From: an uncultured Clostridia bacterium
Lineage (GTDB): Bacteria > Bacillota > Clostridia > Saccharofermentanales > DTU023
Assembly: GCA_947254895.1 (NCBI GenBank)
Contig: CAMYEY010000025.1
Location: 1-16,580 of the forward strand
Reading direction: 5' to 3'
DNA: 16,580 nucleotides
The translations under genes and the position numbers were made by a program. The stretch's first letter is position 1; each line of letters starts with the position of its first letter. The notes under the pieces were generated by a model that did no database searches, was not told where the DNA came from, and was given only the letters and a program-made list of their open reading frames with translations. Shown here piece by piece: positions 8,091 through 16,251 of the stretch.

Positions 8091-9731
8091 TTAGTAGAAT
8101 ACCCGTCTGACATAAGCTAAGGGGCCGCTCCAATAGCTAGCTGTAAGATCACTAATTTGGATGCCATCATTTGGGTTCATGGCATGGACAAATTGGTTAT
8201 TGCCGATATACATACCGGTATGACTGATTCCGCCACCCCAGGAGAAACAGAGAATGTCTCCCGGAGCCAGTTGACTATAGTCTCCGTTGGAGAAATTAAC
8301 CGGTATCCCTTGCGCAGCCTGGTCGTAAGTTGTCCGGCCCACCGAACCGCCTGCCTGGGCCACTGCCCACTGAACCAAACCGGAACAGTCAAAGGCGTTT
8401 GGACCAGCTGAACCATAAACATACGCCTTGCCGACCTGAGCCTTGGCAAATTCAGCCGCTGCGGCTCCACCGCTGGTTCCGGGAGCTACCGGGGCACTTG
8501 GTCCCTTGGCTTCAGTCAGCTCCTTGGATTGATCTGCTTCACTTGGCGTAACAGAGTTAAGCTTATCTAAAATTTCTTGTGAGGCCTGCTTGTCACTCAA
8601 GAGGTCAGCCCTGATATAGCCGGATTTACCCTCTGCAAGAGCAACCCGGTACCAACCATCAAGATAGCCCGTGATTTTTACTTCATTGCTAAAGTAGAGC
8701 GTAGTAATGATTCCGGTCGAGGTACTTGCCCCTTCGCGAACACGGACGGCCCCCTCGCTGACATACATGGTACCGGATCTTTCCTCCGGCTCAGCTGCAG
8801 GAGCTTTCGACTCAGACTCTTTAGGTTCTTTTTCCTTATCCGGGTCAGCCTTTTCTGGTATTTCAACCGCCTTACCGTCAAGATAGGCATTGTAAACATA
8901 GACCTTACTGCCATCAGCTAATTGCACATAGGACCATTCATGGTTGCGGGCTAATTCAGTAACCTGCTCACCAATCTTCAACTCACCAATTTTACCTTCG
9001 ACAAAAGAAGGGGTGCTCCTCGTGTTAAGGACATCAACCTGGACATAGAGATTCGACTTTTCAGCCTTTTCTTTCCAGCCTTCACCCAATTCTTTTTCCA
9101 GGGCTGTCCTGGTATCCGGAGCTGGGGCCGCTGTTTCCTTATTTTCGGGAGTTTTGGAGCCTTCTTTCGTTTGATCAGCTACGGTTGCCAGGGTTTCCAG
9201 AATACCACCATATTTGCTACGGTAATCAGAACCTGTATTGTTGGCCAAAGTTAGCAGAGTCTGGGGCTCTGTAGCCAATTCCTGAGCAGTTGCTGCCTTA
9301 GCCTGCTCCTCTAATTTTTCACGAATACGAGCCCTCAACTCAGCCTCTTCCTTGGCTTCATCTTGGACTTTTTTAAGATCTACTGTTTTTAACCGCTTAG
9401 TAGCTTCCGTTTTTTTAGCCAAGGCCTCTAAGCTGTTTCGCTTAACACCCCGGTTAATACTAGCAGACCTACTTTTCACCAAAGCCGGATCAAGGTCCTC
9501 AATGGGATCTACTGCCGCTTCAGATAAGCTTTGCGGCTTTTTTTCCAGCTTGCCAAACTCAGCATCTGATTTATTCTTACCTAAGAAAAATGAAGCCGCC
9601 ACAAAAAGAAGCAGAACGACTGCCAAACCGGGCAGCGTATAGAGGATTATGCGTTTTAAAGACCCCGCCGGTAGCTGACTCAAAACTTTTTTGAATTTAC
9701 CCCAGCTTGGCTTCTTGTGCGAATTGATCAT
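8091..9731 (-). CDS. Membrane-anchored SH3b-NlpC/P60 peptidoglycan hydrolase
   Basis: Probably cuts peptide stems of peptidoglycan outside the membrane (D-Glu to diamino-acid endopeptidase family). Counting from the ATG at 9731 it has 546 residues: a basic N-terminus, one membrane helix at about 28-50, a charged, probably coiled-coil region at about 105-150, bacterial SH3 domains at about 228-286 and 322-378, then a catalytic NlpC/P60 domain at about 425-546. Catalytic residues are Cys449 (DCSGLV), His504 (SHTGMYIG) and His516 (QFVHAM). Low-complexity Pro/Glu/Lys and Ala/Gly linkers separate the modules. The start is set by GGAGGT placed just upstream; the frame remains open for a further 79 codons but without a ribosome site. 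It is divergent from a class A PBP and upstream of the VanW gene, which fits a wall-remodelling role. Confidence 0.93.
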   Translation of the reverse strand: MINSHKKPSWGKFKKVLSQLPAGSLKRIILYTLPGLAVVLLLFVAASFFLGKNKSDAEFGKLEKKPQSLSEAAVDPIEDLDPALVKSRSASINRGVKRNSLEALAKKTEATKRLKTVDLKKVQDEAKEEAELRARIREKLEEQAKAATAQELATEPQTLLTLANNTGSDYRSKYGGILETLATVADQTKEGSKTPENKETAAPAPDTRTALEKELGEGWKEKAEKSNLYVQVDVLNTRSTPSFVEGKIGELKIGEQVTELARNHEWSYVQLADGSKVYVYNAYLDGKAVEIPEKADPDKEKEPKESESKAPAAEPEERSGTMYVSEGAVRVREGASTSTGIITTLYFSNEVKITGYLDGWYRVALAEGKSGYIRADLLSDKQASQEILDKLNSVTPSEADQSKELTEAKGPSAPVAPGTSGGAAAAEFAKAQVGKAYVYGSAGPNAFDCSGLVQWAVAQAGGSVGRTTYDQAAQGIPVNFSNGDYSQLAPGDILCFSWGGGISHTGMYIGNNQFVHAMNPNDGIQISDLTASYWSGPLAYVRRVFY

Positions 9732-9741
9732 ATAACCTCCA

Positions 9742-9759
9742 ATTACTATCGCTAGTAAT
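9742..9759 (-). repeat. Small hairpin directly upstream of the hydrolase ribosome site
   Basis: ATTACTA and TAGTAAT form a perfect 7-bp inverted repeat with a 4-base loop, ending 1-2 bases before the GGAGG of the NlpC/P60 gene. It could affect access of ribosomes, but the stem is AT-rich and weak. Confidence 0.35.
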
Positions 9760-10038
9760 ATACCTTTGAGCACAGTGGAAAGCTCCTCATCTTCCTTTAG
9801 GAGAAGCACCCCCTGTCCACGGTCAAGCAAAATAAGTCCTGCTTTCCCGTCTAGCTCGCTATCTTTAAATATTATCCTTTGGCATATCGTAAACTTGAAA
9901 TCAGGACAACCCAACTTCCAGCACACTAAAATGCCTACTAGATACATGTGAGTCAATTGTAACATCAATTTTACCGACCTGTCGAGGTTCTCAGATTACA
10001 TGATAGTTACAGCCCCCTGCCAGTCTTTACCGGTAAAC

Positions 10039-10067
10039 TTGTTCAGCCCTTTAAATGATATTATAAT
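10039..10067 (+). promoter_or_regulatory. Promoter of the class A PBP gene
   Basis: TTGTTC (10039-10044), a 17-base spacer and a perfect TATAAT (10062-10067). Transcription should start near 10074. That leaves only about 12 bases before the ATG at 10086 but 30 before the ATG at 10104, which supports the later start. Confidence 0.72.
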
Positions 10068-10103
10068 TGCTAGACAGTAAAAAATATGAACAAAGGTAAA
10101 GCA

Positions 10104-12452
10104 ATGGCTGAAAATAATAAAAATAACGACAAACTTATCCGCCGACTAAAGCGGTTAAAAAATGATTTAAAAAAACGGGTCAAGGGCAAGCCCGGCCGAA
10201 CCGAAAGCGATAGCCTATTTGGCTACATTTCTTTCATCATCAAGCGAATCCTCTTGTTCTTTGTGATTTTCAGCTTGATCATCGGATTTTTGCTGGCGGG
10301 CATAGGTACCGGCATGCTGGCAGGCTATATCTCTACCGCCCAACCCATCGATAGTGCTAACCTGGAAAACTTTGATCAGACGACAACCCTGCTCGATATG
10401 AACGGCAATAAAATAAGCGAGCTTAGTGGTTCTTCCGGTTCAAAGAACGAGTTTGTCCCATATGACGACTTTGCAGATACCTATATAGATGAAGCCTTTA
10501 TTGCCATCGAAGACGAAAGGTTTTTAGACCATCCCGGTATTGATGCTAAGAGAATCGCCTCATCTATCTTTTCAGCCATAGCCAACGGAGGTACACCTAG
10601 GCATGGTGGCTCAACCATCACTCAACAAACCATTAAGATGATTTCTGGAGCAGACGATATCTCTGCCCAAAGAAAAATTCAAGAGTGGTATTCGGCTATT
10701 GAGTTGGAGAAATCCGTGTCTAAAAAAGGCATCCTCGAGCTTTACCTCAACCTGGTTCCTATGTCCAACAATATCACTGGCATAGGGGCTGCTGCCAACT
10801 ACTATTTTAATAAGAATGCTTCTGACCTCAGTCTGTCAGAATGTGCCTTTCTGGCCGGTCTACCCAACCAGCCGGCTATCTATAACCCCTTAACCGAATA
10901 TGGCAGGAGAAACGCCCTCCGTAGGATGCGGACCACCCTATCCAAGATGCACGAGCTTGGCAAGATCAGTGATACAGAATACCAAGACGCCTTGAACACA
11001 GAACTGAAATTTGATTTCTCTTATTTCGCTAAAAAAGATAGGTTGATTTACTCTTGGTTTGAAGAATATGCCATTCAAAAGGTGATCTCCGACCTGATCA
11101 CCCGTAACGGTTACAGCCCGGAACTGGCTAGACTAACCGTTTTTAACCAAGGCTTGACCATTGAAACAACGGTCGATCCCGACCTCCAAGCTAAGTTAGA
11201 AGACTACTACAGCAACGATGCTAACCGGTCCCAAGATCCTAGCCAAACGGCAGATAGCCCGGAGGCCCCCCAGTCTGCTATCACCGTCTTAGAAAATAAC
11301 CCTGCTGACCCGGGTCGGATCAGAGGCATGGTCGGAGGCTTTGGCAAAAAGAAAGATAACTTTATCTTTAACCGGGCCTCTGAAGCCAAACGTCAACCGG
11401 GTTCATCCATCAAGCCCCTGGTAGTATACGCACCGGGCCTTGACTCCGGTATCATCTCCGATGCAAGTATTTTCAACGATAAGCCCGTCCGCCTCGACCC
11501 TTATAACCCTGACAAGGACTACCCCCTTAACTCCTACCGGTCCTACCTGGGCAAAATCACTCTGGAAACAGCCCTAGTCAAGTCTACAAACACTGTCGCA
11601 GCAGACCTTTTCTTGAACACTATCACCCCCAGCCTCGGTCTTTCCTACCTCAAAAACTTAGGCATCGATAGAACAGATGCCCAGTTTGCTTCCTCAGCCC
11701 TAGGCGGCTTTGAACAAGGTGTCTCAACCCTTGAGATGGCAGCAGCCTTCTCAGCCTTCCCCAATAAAGGAATCTACGTCGAGCCAACCTGCTATACCAG
11801 GGTTCTGCGTCACGACGGAACAGTTCTCCTCGATAATACTGCCCCTAGCCAAAATCCGGTTTTTAAACCGGCAACCTGCTCAGTGATAACCAAAAATCTA
11901 GAAAAGGTAGCAGCTAACATTAAGGCCAAACCGCTCAATATGCATGCAGCTGGTAAAACAGGTACATCTGATGACATGATTGACCTCTGGTTCTGTGGCT
12001 ACACACCCTACTATACAGCTGCAGTCTGGTATGGTTTCGATAACACCAATGGTAGAAAGATCGAAGTTCCCGAGGTTGACATCCTCCACCAAGTCCAGAT
12101 CTGGAACCAGTGTATGAGCCTGGTTCACGAAAACTTGCCGGATAAAGCTTTTGAAAAAAATGAAGGTGTCCACGAGGCAAAGATATGTTCCGAAACAGGT
12201 CTCCTGGCCAGCCCCTACTGTCCTAATACTTTTACCGCCTTGTTGATTGACGGGTCAGACAGCAATCCGACCGGCTCCTGTAGTTTACATAAGGAACCTG
12301 CTCCAACAGAAAGTCCGTCCAGCCGGCTAAATCCTCTAGATCCCTTTGACTTTTTAAGAGGAGGTCGCACTGGATCTGATTCCAACCACAATTCCGAGTC
12401 AGGCTCACCCAGACCGGCTGAACCCGGACCACTTAGTCCGATCAACCCTTAG
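10104..12452 (+). CDS. Class A penicillin-binding protein (glycosyltransferase-transpeptidase, PBP1A type)
   Basis: Polymerises lipid II into glycan strands and crosslinks the peptides, at the outer face of the membrane. The 782-residue protein has a basic cytoplasmic N-terminus and a membrane helix at about 47-75. The family 51 glycosyltransferase follows, with EDERF at 136-140 (catalytic Glu136), GGSTITQQ near 168-175 and the KKGILELYLN motif. The transpeptidase has SSIK (Ser434, Lys437), STN (494-496) and KTG (618-620). Four cysteines near the C-terminus (about 695-726) are common in clostridial PBPs; a Ser/Pro/Gly-rich tail of about 50 residues follows. The ATG at 10104 has AAAGG seven bases upstream; an in-frame ATG at 10086 would add six residues but has no ribosome site. 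It diverges from the NlpC/P60 gene. Confidence 0.94.
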   Translation: MAENNKNNDKLIRRLKRLKNDLKKRVKGKPGRTESDSLFGYISFIIKRILLFFVIFSLIIGFLLAGIGTGMLAGYISTAQPIDSANLENFDQTTTLLDMNGNKISELSGSSGSKNEFVPYDDFADTYIDEAFIAIEDERFLDHPGIDAKRIASSIFSAIANGGTPRHGGSTITQQTIKMISGADDISAQRKIQEWYSAIELEKSVSKKGILELYLNLVPMSNNITGIGAAANYYFNKNASDLSLSECAFLAGLPNQPAIYNPLTEYGRRNALRRMRTTLSKMHELGKISDTEYQDALNTELKFDFSYFAKKDRLIYSWFEEYAIQKVISDLITRNGYSPELARLTVFNQGLTIETTVDPDLQAKLEDYYSNDANRSQDPSQTADSPEAPQSAITVLENNPADPGRIRGMVGGFGKKKDNFIFNRASEAKRQPGSSIKPLVVYAPGLDSGIISDASIFNDKPVRLDPYNPDKDYPLNSYRSYLGKITLETALVKSTNTVAADLFLNTITPSLGLSYLKNLGIDRTDAQFASSALGGFEQGVSTLEMAAAFSAFPNKGIYVEPTCYTRVLRHDGTVLLDNTAPSQNPVFKPATCSVITKNLEKVAANIKAKPLNMHAAGKTGTSDDMIDLWFCGYTPYYTAAVWYGFDNTNGRKIEVPEVDILHQVQIWNQCMSLVHENLPDKAFEKNEGVHEAKICSETGLLASPYCPNTFTALLIDGSDSNPTGSCSLHKEPAPTESPSSRLNPLDPFDFLRGGRTGSDSNHNSESGSPRPAEPGPLSPINP

Positions 12453-12543
12453 GCATTTGAGGTCAAGGCTAACCGCCTTTAAATATTGGAAAACCTTGCC
12501 TTAAAGTATCACTTAAGCAATTGCTAGCAAAGGAACAACAAGC

Positions 12544-13860
12544 ATGATTTTATTTAAGGATGTTTCATATCTCGACCAAGATTATACCTGGCAAAAACAC
12601 TACGATATCCTCATAGATCGGGGTCTCATAAAAAATATCAGTCCCCACCGGGATGACCGTAAAAACCTGGCTCCCTGTCAAGTTATAGAGGGTAAACATA
12701 AACTGGTCATGCCAGGCTTCTTTAATCTTCATAGCCATGTCCCCATGACCCTCCTGCGTGGCTATGGTGAGGGCCTAAACCTGCAAGACTGGCTTTTCAC
12801 TAGAATTTTCCCCTTTGAGAATCTTCTGGAAAAAGAGGACATGTACTGGGGGGCCCTACTTGGCATCAGTGAATTTCTAGCCTCCGGTGTAGTCTCTTTT
12901 TCTGACATGTACATGCGAATCCAAGGAATCGTTAAGGCAGTCGAAGAGAGTGGAATCATGGCTAACCTGTGTAATGCCGTAACCGGTCTAGACCCTAAAG
13001 CCCGCTATAAGGACAATTCATCCTATAAGGAAGAAATGTACCTCCTGGACCACATTCTAAAAAATCCGGATAGCCTCATCAAGGCAGATGCCGGTATCCA
13101 CGCTGAATATACCTCCTCGCCTGAACTGGCATCCCAGGTGATCAGCTTTGCCAAGGACCATGACCTGGCTATTCAAATCCATGCATCAGAGACTGAACTG
13201 GAGCAAAGGGAATGTCAAGAAAGGCACGATGGAAAAACTCCGATCGAATACTTTGATAGCCTAGGGGCCTTAGACCAGAAATGTATCTTCGCCCACGGCG
13301 TCTATATGACCGACCGAGATCTGGAAATCGTACGTGACCGGGAATCAGTCCTTGTCCACAATCCGGCCAGCAACTTTAAGCTGGGTTCCGGTTTTGCCAA
13401 CATCAGGAAGTGGCTGGATTTAGGTATCACAAGCTGCCTTGGAACCGACGGAGCAGCCTCTAACAATGACCTGGACTTTCTCCAAGATATGCGGCTGGCC
13501 GCCCTCCTCTCCCCAGGTCTTAACCGAGATTCTAAAGCCATCAGTCCCCAAGAAATTCTCAAGATGGCAACAATAAACGGGGCAGAGGCTCAGAACCGGG
13601 ACCAGACCGGTCTTATCAAGGAAGGTTATTCTGCCGACCTCGTCCTGGTCGACCTTGATACCCCCAACATGCAGCCCATCTACGACCTTCCTGCCAACCT
13701 AGTGTACTCGGCAAGCCAAAAGAACATCTACCTAACCATGGTTAAGGGCAAAATTCTCTACCAGGCAGGCGAATACAAGACCCTAGATATAGAAAGAGTC
13801 AAACACGAAGTTAAACGAATCAAAAAAGAAAAATTGGCCCTCTTAAAAAAGCAATCATAA
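12544..13860 (+). CDS. mtaD: Amidohydrolase, probable S-adenosylhomocysteine / methylthioadenosine deaminase
   Basis: A cytoplasmic zinc amidohydrolase that probably deaminates the adenine ring of S-adenosylhomocysteine or 5'-methylthioadenosine to the inosine form. The 438 residues are full length for the family. Metal ligands are His63 and His65 (NLHSHVPM), His213 (HASETE, with Glu216 as catalytic acid/base) and Asp302 (GTDGAASNN); His251 (AHGVYMT) and NPASNFKLGSG at 273-283 are also conserved. These match the Thermotoga Tm0936-type deaminases. Related guanine deaminase or chlorohydrolase functions are less likely. The ATG at 12544 has AAAGGA nine bases upstream. The 91-base gap after the PBP gene shows only a 5-bp hairpin (12465-12479) and a weak promoter-like pair, so expression may come from either source. 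It converges on metY, linking it to methionine metabolism. Confidence 0.85.
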   Translation: MILFKDVSYLDQDYTWQKHYDILIDRGLIKNISPHRDDRKNLAPCQVIEGKHKLVMPGFFNLHSHVPMTLLRGYGEGLNLQDWLFTRIFPFENLLEKEDMYWGALLGISEFLASGVVSFSDMYMRIQGIVKAVEESGIMANLCNAVTGLDPKARYKDNSSYKEEMYLLDHILKNPDSLIKADAGIHAEYTSSPELASQVISFAKDHDLAIQIHASETELEQRECQERHDGKTPIEYFDSLGALDQKCIFAHGVYMTDRDLEIVRDRESVLVHNPASNFKLGSGFANIRKWLDLGITSCLGTDGAASNNDLDFLQDMRLAALLSPGLNRDSKAISPQEILKMATINGAEAQNRDQTGLIKEGYSADLVLVDLDTPNMQPIYDLPANLVYSASQKNIYLTMVKGKILYQAGEYKTLDIERVKHEVKRIKKEKLALLKKQS

Positions 13861-13872
13861 ACAGGGCTAGGC

Positions 13873-13902
13873 CCTTGGATAAGACTTAGATCTTATCCAA
13901 GG
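13873..13902. terminator. Shared hairpin between the convergent mtaD and metY genes
   Basis: A perfect 12-bp inverted repeat, CCTTGGATAAGA / TCTTATCCAAGG, with a 6-base loop. It starts 13 bases after the mtaD stop codon. The metY stop codon (13886-13888) lies in the loop and metY's last codons form one arm. Neither side has a T run, so it is not a classical intrinsic terminator. It may protect 3' ends or act with another factor. Confidence 0.55.
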
Positions 13903-15175
13903 CCTGGCTAATGTCTGCTATGATGTCTTTCGCATCCTCTATTCCAACAGAAAGTCTAATGAGGTCTGGAGAAATCCCAGCCGCCTCGAGTTCCATATCA
14001 GTCATCTGCCGGTGAGTTGAGCTAGCTGGATGGAGGGCACAGGTTCTCGAGTCAGCCACATGGGTAACAACAGCCGCCAGCTCTAAGGCGTCAATAAAAT
14101 TAACTGAGGCCTCCCTTCCTCCTTTAATACCAAAAGAAATAACGCCACAAGAACCATGGGGCAGATACTTGTTGACCAAATCTCTCTGGTCCGGACCTGC
14201 CAGGCCCGGGAAAGTGAGCCAGGCTACCCGGTCACTCTCTTGAAGAAATTTAGCCACAGCCAAAGCATTCTCATAGTGGCGGGGCATCCGTAAGTGTAGA
14301 GTTTCCAAACCAATTCCCAGATAAAAGGAGTTTTGAGGTGAAGGAATAGAACCAAGGTCCCGCATCAGAGTGGTCACCAGCTTGGTTGTATAAGCTTGCC
14401 GGCCAAAGGCTTGGCAAAAGACCAGGCCATGGTAGCTCTCATCTGGCTGGGTCAGCTGGGGGTACTTATCTCCCTGACCAGCCCAATCAAATTTCCCTGA
14501 GTCAACCACAGCACCGCCTACGGCATTGGCCATCCCATCCATATACTTGGTTGTTGAGTGAATAACAATATCAGCCCCCCACTCGATTGGACGACAAAAA
14601 ATAGGGGTTGGAAAAGTATTATCAATAATTAAAGGTACACCATGGTCATGAGCTGCTTTGGCAAACAGTTCGATATCTAAAATCTTGAGCGAGGGATTGG
14701 CTAGGGTTTCACCAAAAACAGCCTTGGTATTGTCCTTAAACAGGGCATCAAGACCAGCCCGGTCAATATCAGGCTCAACAAATGTAACCTCTATCCCCAT
14801 ATCCTTCATAGTGTGGGCCAAGAGATTATAAGAACCCCCATAAATAGCCGATGAGGAAATCACATGGTCCCCTTGCTTCAGGATATTCATTAAAGAAAAA
14901 AAGGTTGCAGCTTGCCCGGATGAAGTCAGAGTACAGGCCACTCCTCCCTCTAAAGCGGCAATCTTTTGAGCAACTGCATCGTTTGTCGGATTGGCCAGAC
15001 GGGTATAAAAATAGCCAGAAGCCTTAAGGTCAAAAAGGTCTCCCATAGCATCCGATGATTCATACTTAAAAGTAGTCGATTGGACAATAGGAACAACCCT
15101 AGGATCTCCATTTTGAGGCTCATAACCAGCTTGCACACAAAGTGTACCTAAACCATATTTTTTATTTTTATTCAT
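13886..15175 (-). CDS. metY: O-acetylhomoserine sulfhydrylase (O-acetylhomoserine aminocarboxypropyltransferase)
   Basis: A pyridoxal-phosphate enzyme that combines O-acetylhomoserine with sulfide to give homocysteine and acetate, the direct-sulfurylation route. The 429 residues are typical for MetY; cystathionine gamma-synthases are usually nearer 380. Seen motifs are YTRLANPTNDAVAQKIAALE (57-76), SSGQAAT (85-91), Asp185 (IIDNTF) and the cofactor lysine Lys210 in HSTTKYMDG. The C-terminal RLSVGIED is characteristic of the Cys/Met-metabolism PLP family. The start at 15175 is chosen because GGGAGGG lies five to six bases upstream; ten more residues are open but unsupported. It follows metA by 42 bases on the same strand, so the two probably form an operon. 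Confidence 0.93.
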   Translation of the reverse strand: MNKNKKYGLGTLCVQAGYEPQNGDPRVVPIVQSTTFKYESSDAMGDLFDLKASGYFYTRLANPTNDAVAQKIAALEGGVACTLTSSGQAATFFSLMNILKQGDHVISSSAIYGGSYNLLAHTMKDMGIEVTFVEPDIDRAGLDALFKDNTKAVFGETLANPSLKILDIELFAKAAHDHGVPLIIDNTFPTPIFCRPIEWGADIVIHSTTKYMDGMANAVGGAVVDSGKFDWAGQGDKYPQLTQPDESYHGLVFCQAFGRQAYTTKLVTTLMRDLGSIPSPQNSFYLGIGLETLHLRMPRHYENALAVAKFLQESDRVAWLTFPGLAGPDQRDLVNKYLPHGSCGVISFGIKGGREASVNFIDALELAAVVTHVADSRTCALHPASSTHRQMTDMELEAAGISPDLIRLSVGIEDAKDIIADISQALDKI

Positions 15176-15217
15176 AACTTCCCTCCCTGTAACTATCTCT
15201 TGCACTTAAAGACAAGG

Positions 15218-16147
15218 CTAATTCAACTTCAAATCAGCAATCGCCTCTATAATATATGGTGTTTCTTGATAAACAAAGTTAAGCCAGTTGTAATACAGCA
15301 GATTAGCATGACTCCGCCAGACAAAAGCCGGCTCAAGGCCTGTATTCCCAGAAGGAAAATAGTTATAGGGCTGCTGAATCCATTTTCCTTCAGATAGGTC
15401 ACGGCGGTACTCGTTGCCCAAAGTCTCACGGTCATACTCCAGGTGGCCCATAATGAATATTTGCCGATTATCCGGTCTGGCAACAATTTCCGGACCAAAA
15501 TCAAAAGAACAAGTCAAAACATCTAGGCCCGGTTCAGCGTAAATAGCCGCTGCATCAGAACAGCTGTGACGGGATACCGGCACATAATAGTAATCATCAA
15601 ATCCCCGAATAATCGGATGACCCTTAAAATCTATATTGACCGGATAAACTCCAAAAAGTTTTTCATCCAGGGGTAATTTAGCAATATCATAATGGTGGTA
15701 AAGGCCAGCCTGGGCTCCCCAACAAAGGTGAATAGTCGAAAAAACATGACTTTTAGTCCAGTCAAAAAATTCCTCAAGCTCACCATAGTAGTCTACCTCA
15801 GAAAAATCTAAATGCTCCACCGGAGCCCCTGTAATGATACAGCCATCATAAAATTCAGCCTGTATTTCATCAAAGGTCATGTAAAACTTAGTTAGGTGGG
15901 ACCTGGGGGTAGTCTTGCTATCATGGCTGGCCAAACGACAAAAATCTATATCTACCTGAAGAGGACTATTGCCCAAAAGTCTTAAAATTTGTAGCTCTGT
16001 TTCTTCCTTTTTAGGCATAAGATTAAGCAATAATATCTTAAGAGGACGAATATCCTGGGTCGAAGCCCTCAATTCATCAATGGTATAAATTTTCTCTTTT
16101 AGAAGATCTGCTTTAGCTGGCAAACCATCAGGTATTCTAATCGGCAT
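15218..16147 (-). CDS. metA: Homoserine O-acetyltransferase (MetA family)
   Basis: Activates homoserine by acylation, the first committed step to methionine. The 309-residue protein starts with the typical MPIRIPDGLPA and keeps E. coli MetA numbering: Lys47, catalytic Cys142 (HLCWGAQ), His235 and Glu237 (GHLEYD). Position 111 is Glu (GAPVEHL). In the Bacillus cereus enzyme Glu111 goes with acetyl-CoA, whereas E. coli has Gly111 and uses succinyl-CoA, so acetyl-CoA is predicted here. That fits the downstream MetY, which needs O-acetylhomoserine. The ATG at 16147 has GAGG six bases upstream; an in-frame TTG six bases earlier is less likely. There is no room for a SAM riboswitch or T-box between the predicted promoter and the start. 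Confidence 0.95.
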   Translation of the reverse strand: MPIRIPDGLPAKADLLKEKIYTIDELRASTQDIRPLKILLLNLMPKKEETELQILRLLGNSPLQVDIDFCRLASHDSKTTPRSHLTKFYMTFDEIQAEFYDGCIITGAPVEHLDFSEVDYYGELEEFFDWTKSHVFSTIHLCWGAQAGLYHHYDIAKLPLDEKLFGVYPVNIDFKGHPIIRGFDDYYYVPVSRHSCSDAAAIYAEPGLDVLTCSFDFGPEIVARPDNRQIFIMGHLEYDRETLGNEYRRDLSEGKWIQQPYNYFPSGNTGLEPAFVWRSHANLLYYNWLNFVYQETPYIIEAIADLKLN

Positions 16148-16154
16148 AAACAAC

Positions 16155-16179
16155 CTCGAACAATTTTATTTCTCGAACA
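16155..16179 (-). repeat. Direct repeat TGTTCGAG in the metA leader
   Basis: TGTTCGAG occurs twice on the minus strand (16172-16179 and 16155-16162), spaced 17 bases from start to start. The upstream copy lies at the predicted transcription start and the downstream copy overlaps the ribosome site. The positions suit a repressor binding two half-sites on one face of the DNA; this is inference. Confidence 0.4.
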
Positions 16180-16182
16180 TGA

Positions 16183-16211
16183 ATCATAACACAAATAGCC
16201 GAGTTCTAAAA
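16183..16211 (-). promoter_or_regulatory. Promoter of metA-metY
   Basis: On the minus strand TTTTAG (16206-16211), 17 bases, then TATGAT (16183-16188) preceded by TGT, an extended -10. The -35 is weak and the extended -10 compensates. The leader to the metA ATG would be about 30 nt. Confidence 0.6.
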
Positions 16212-16251
16212 TTGAATCCGAGTCTGCGGAGAAAAACTGAAAAAATCGAAA

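Larger units (their letters stand above)
9732..10103. other. Divergent intergenic region between the hydrolase and PBP genes
   Basis: This stretch holds no gene that I can support. It contains the PBP promoter near its right end and a small hairpin next to the hydrolase ribosome site. On the minus strand the hydrolase frame stays open back to about 9968. I saw no recognisable c-di-AMP (ydaO) riboswitch or T-box motif. A minus-strand TTGACT (-35-like, 9951-9956) has no good -10 at 17 bases; a GATAAT at 9871-9876 has only a weak -35. The hydrolase promoter is therefore unresolved. Confidence 0.6.

Noticed and set aside
9732..10085. Possible c-di-AMP (ydaO) riboswitch or T-box upstream of the hydrolase.
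   Set aside because: Such elements precede some NlpC/P60 genes, but I could not find their conserved motifs in this leader.
12465..12479. Terminator after the PBP gene (AAGGC-TAACC-GCCTT).
   Set aside because: Only five base pairs, followed by TTAAAT rather than a T run; too weak to call.
3106..15221. The 9-mer CAAGGCTAA occurs in three intergenic spots (3106, 12464, 15213).
   Set aside because: One copy is an arm of a hairpin and one overlaps the metA stop codon. The contexts differ and there is no longer shared sequence, so I treat it as coincidence.
16148..16251. Possible SAM riboswitch upstream of metA.
   Set aside because: The predicted leader is about 30 nt and the whole gap is only 104 bases, with no conserved riboswitch motifs.
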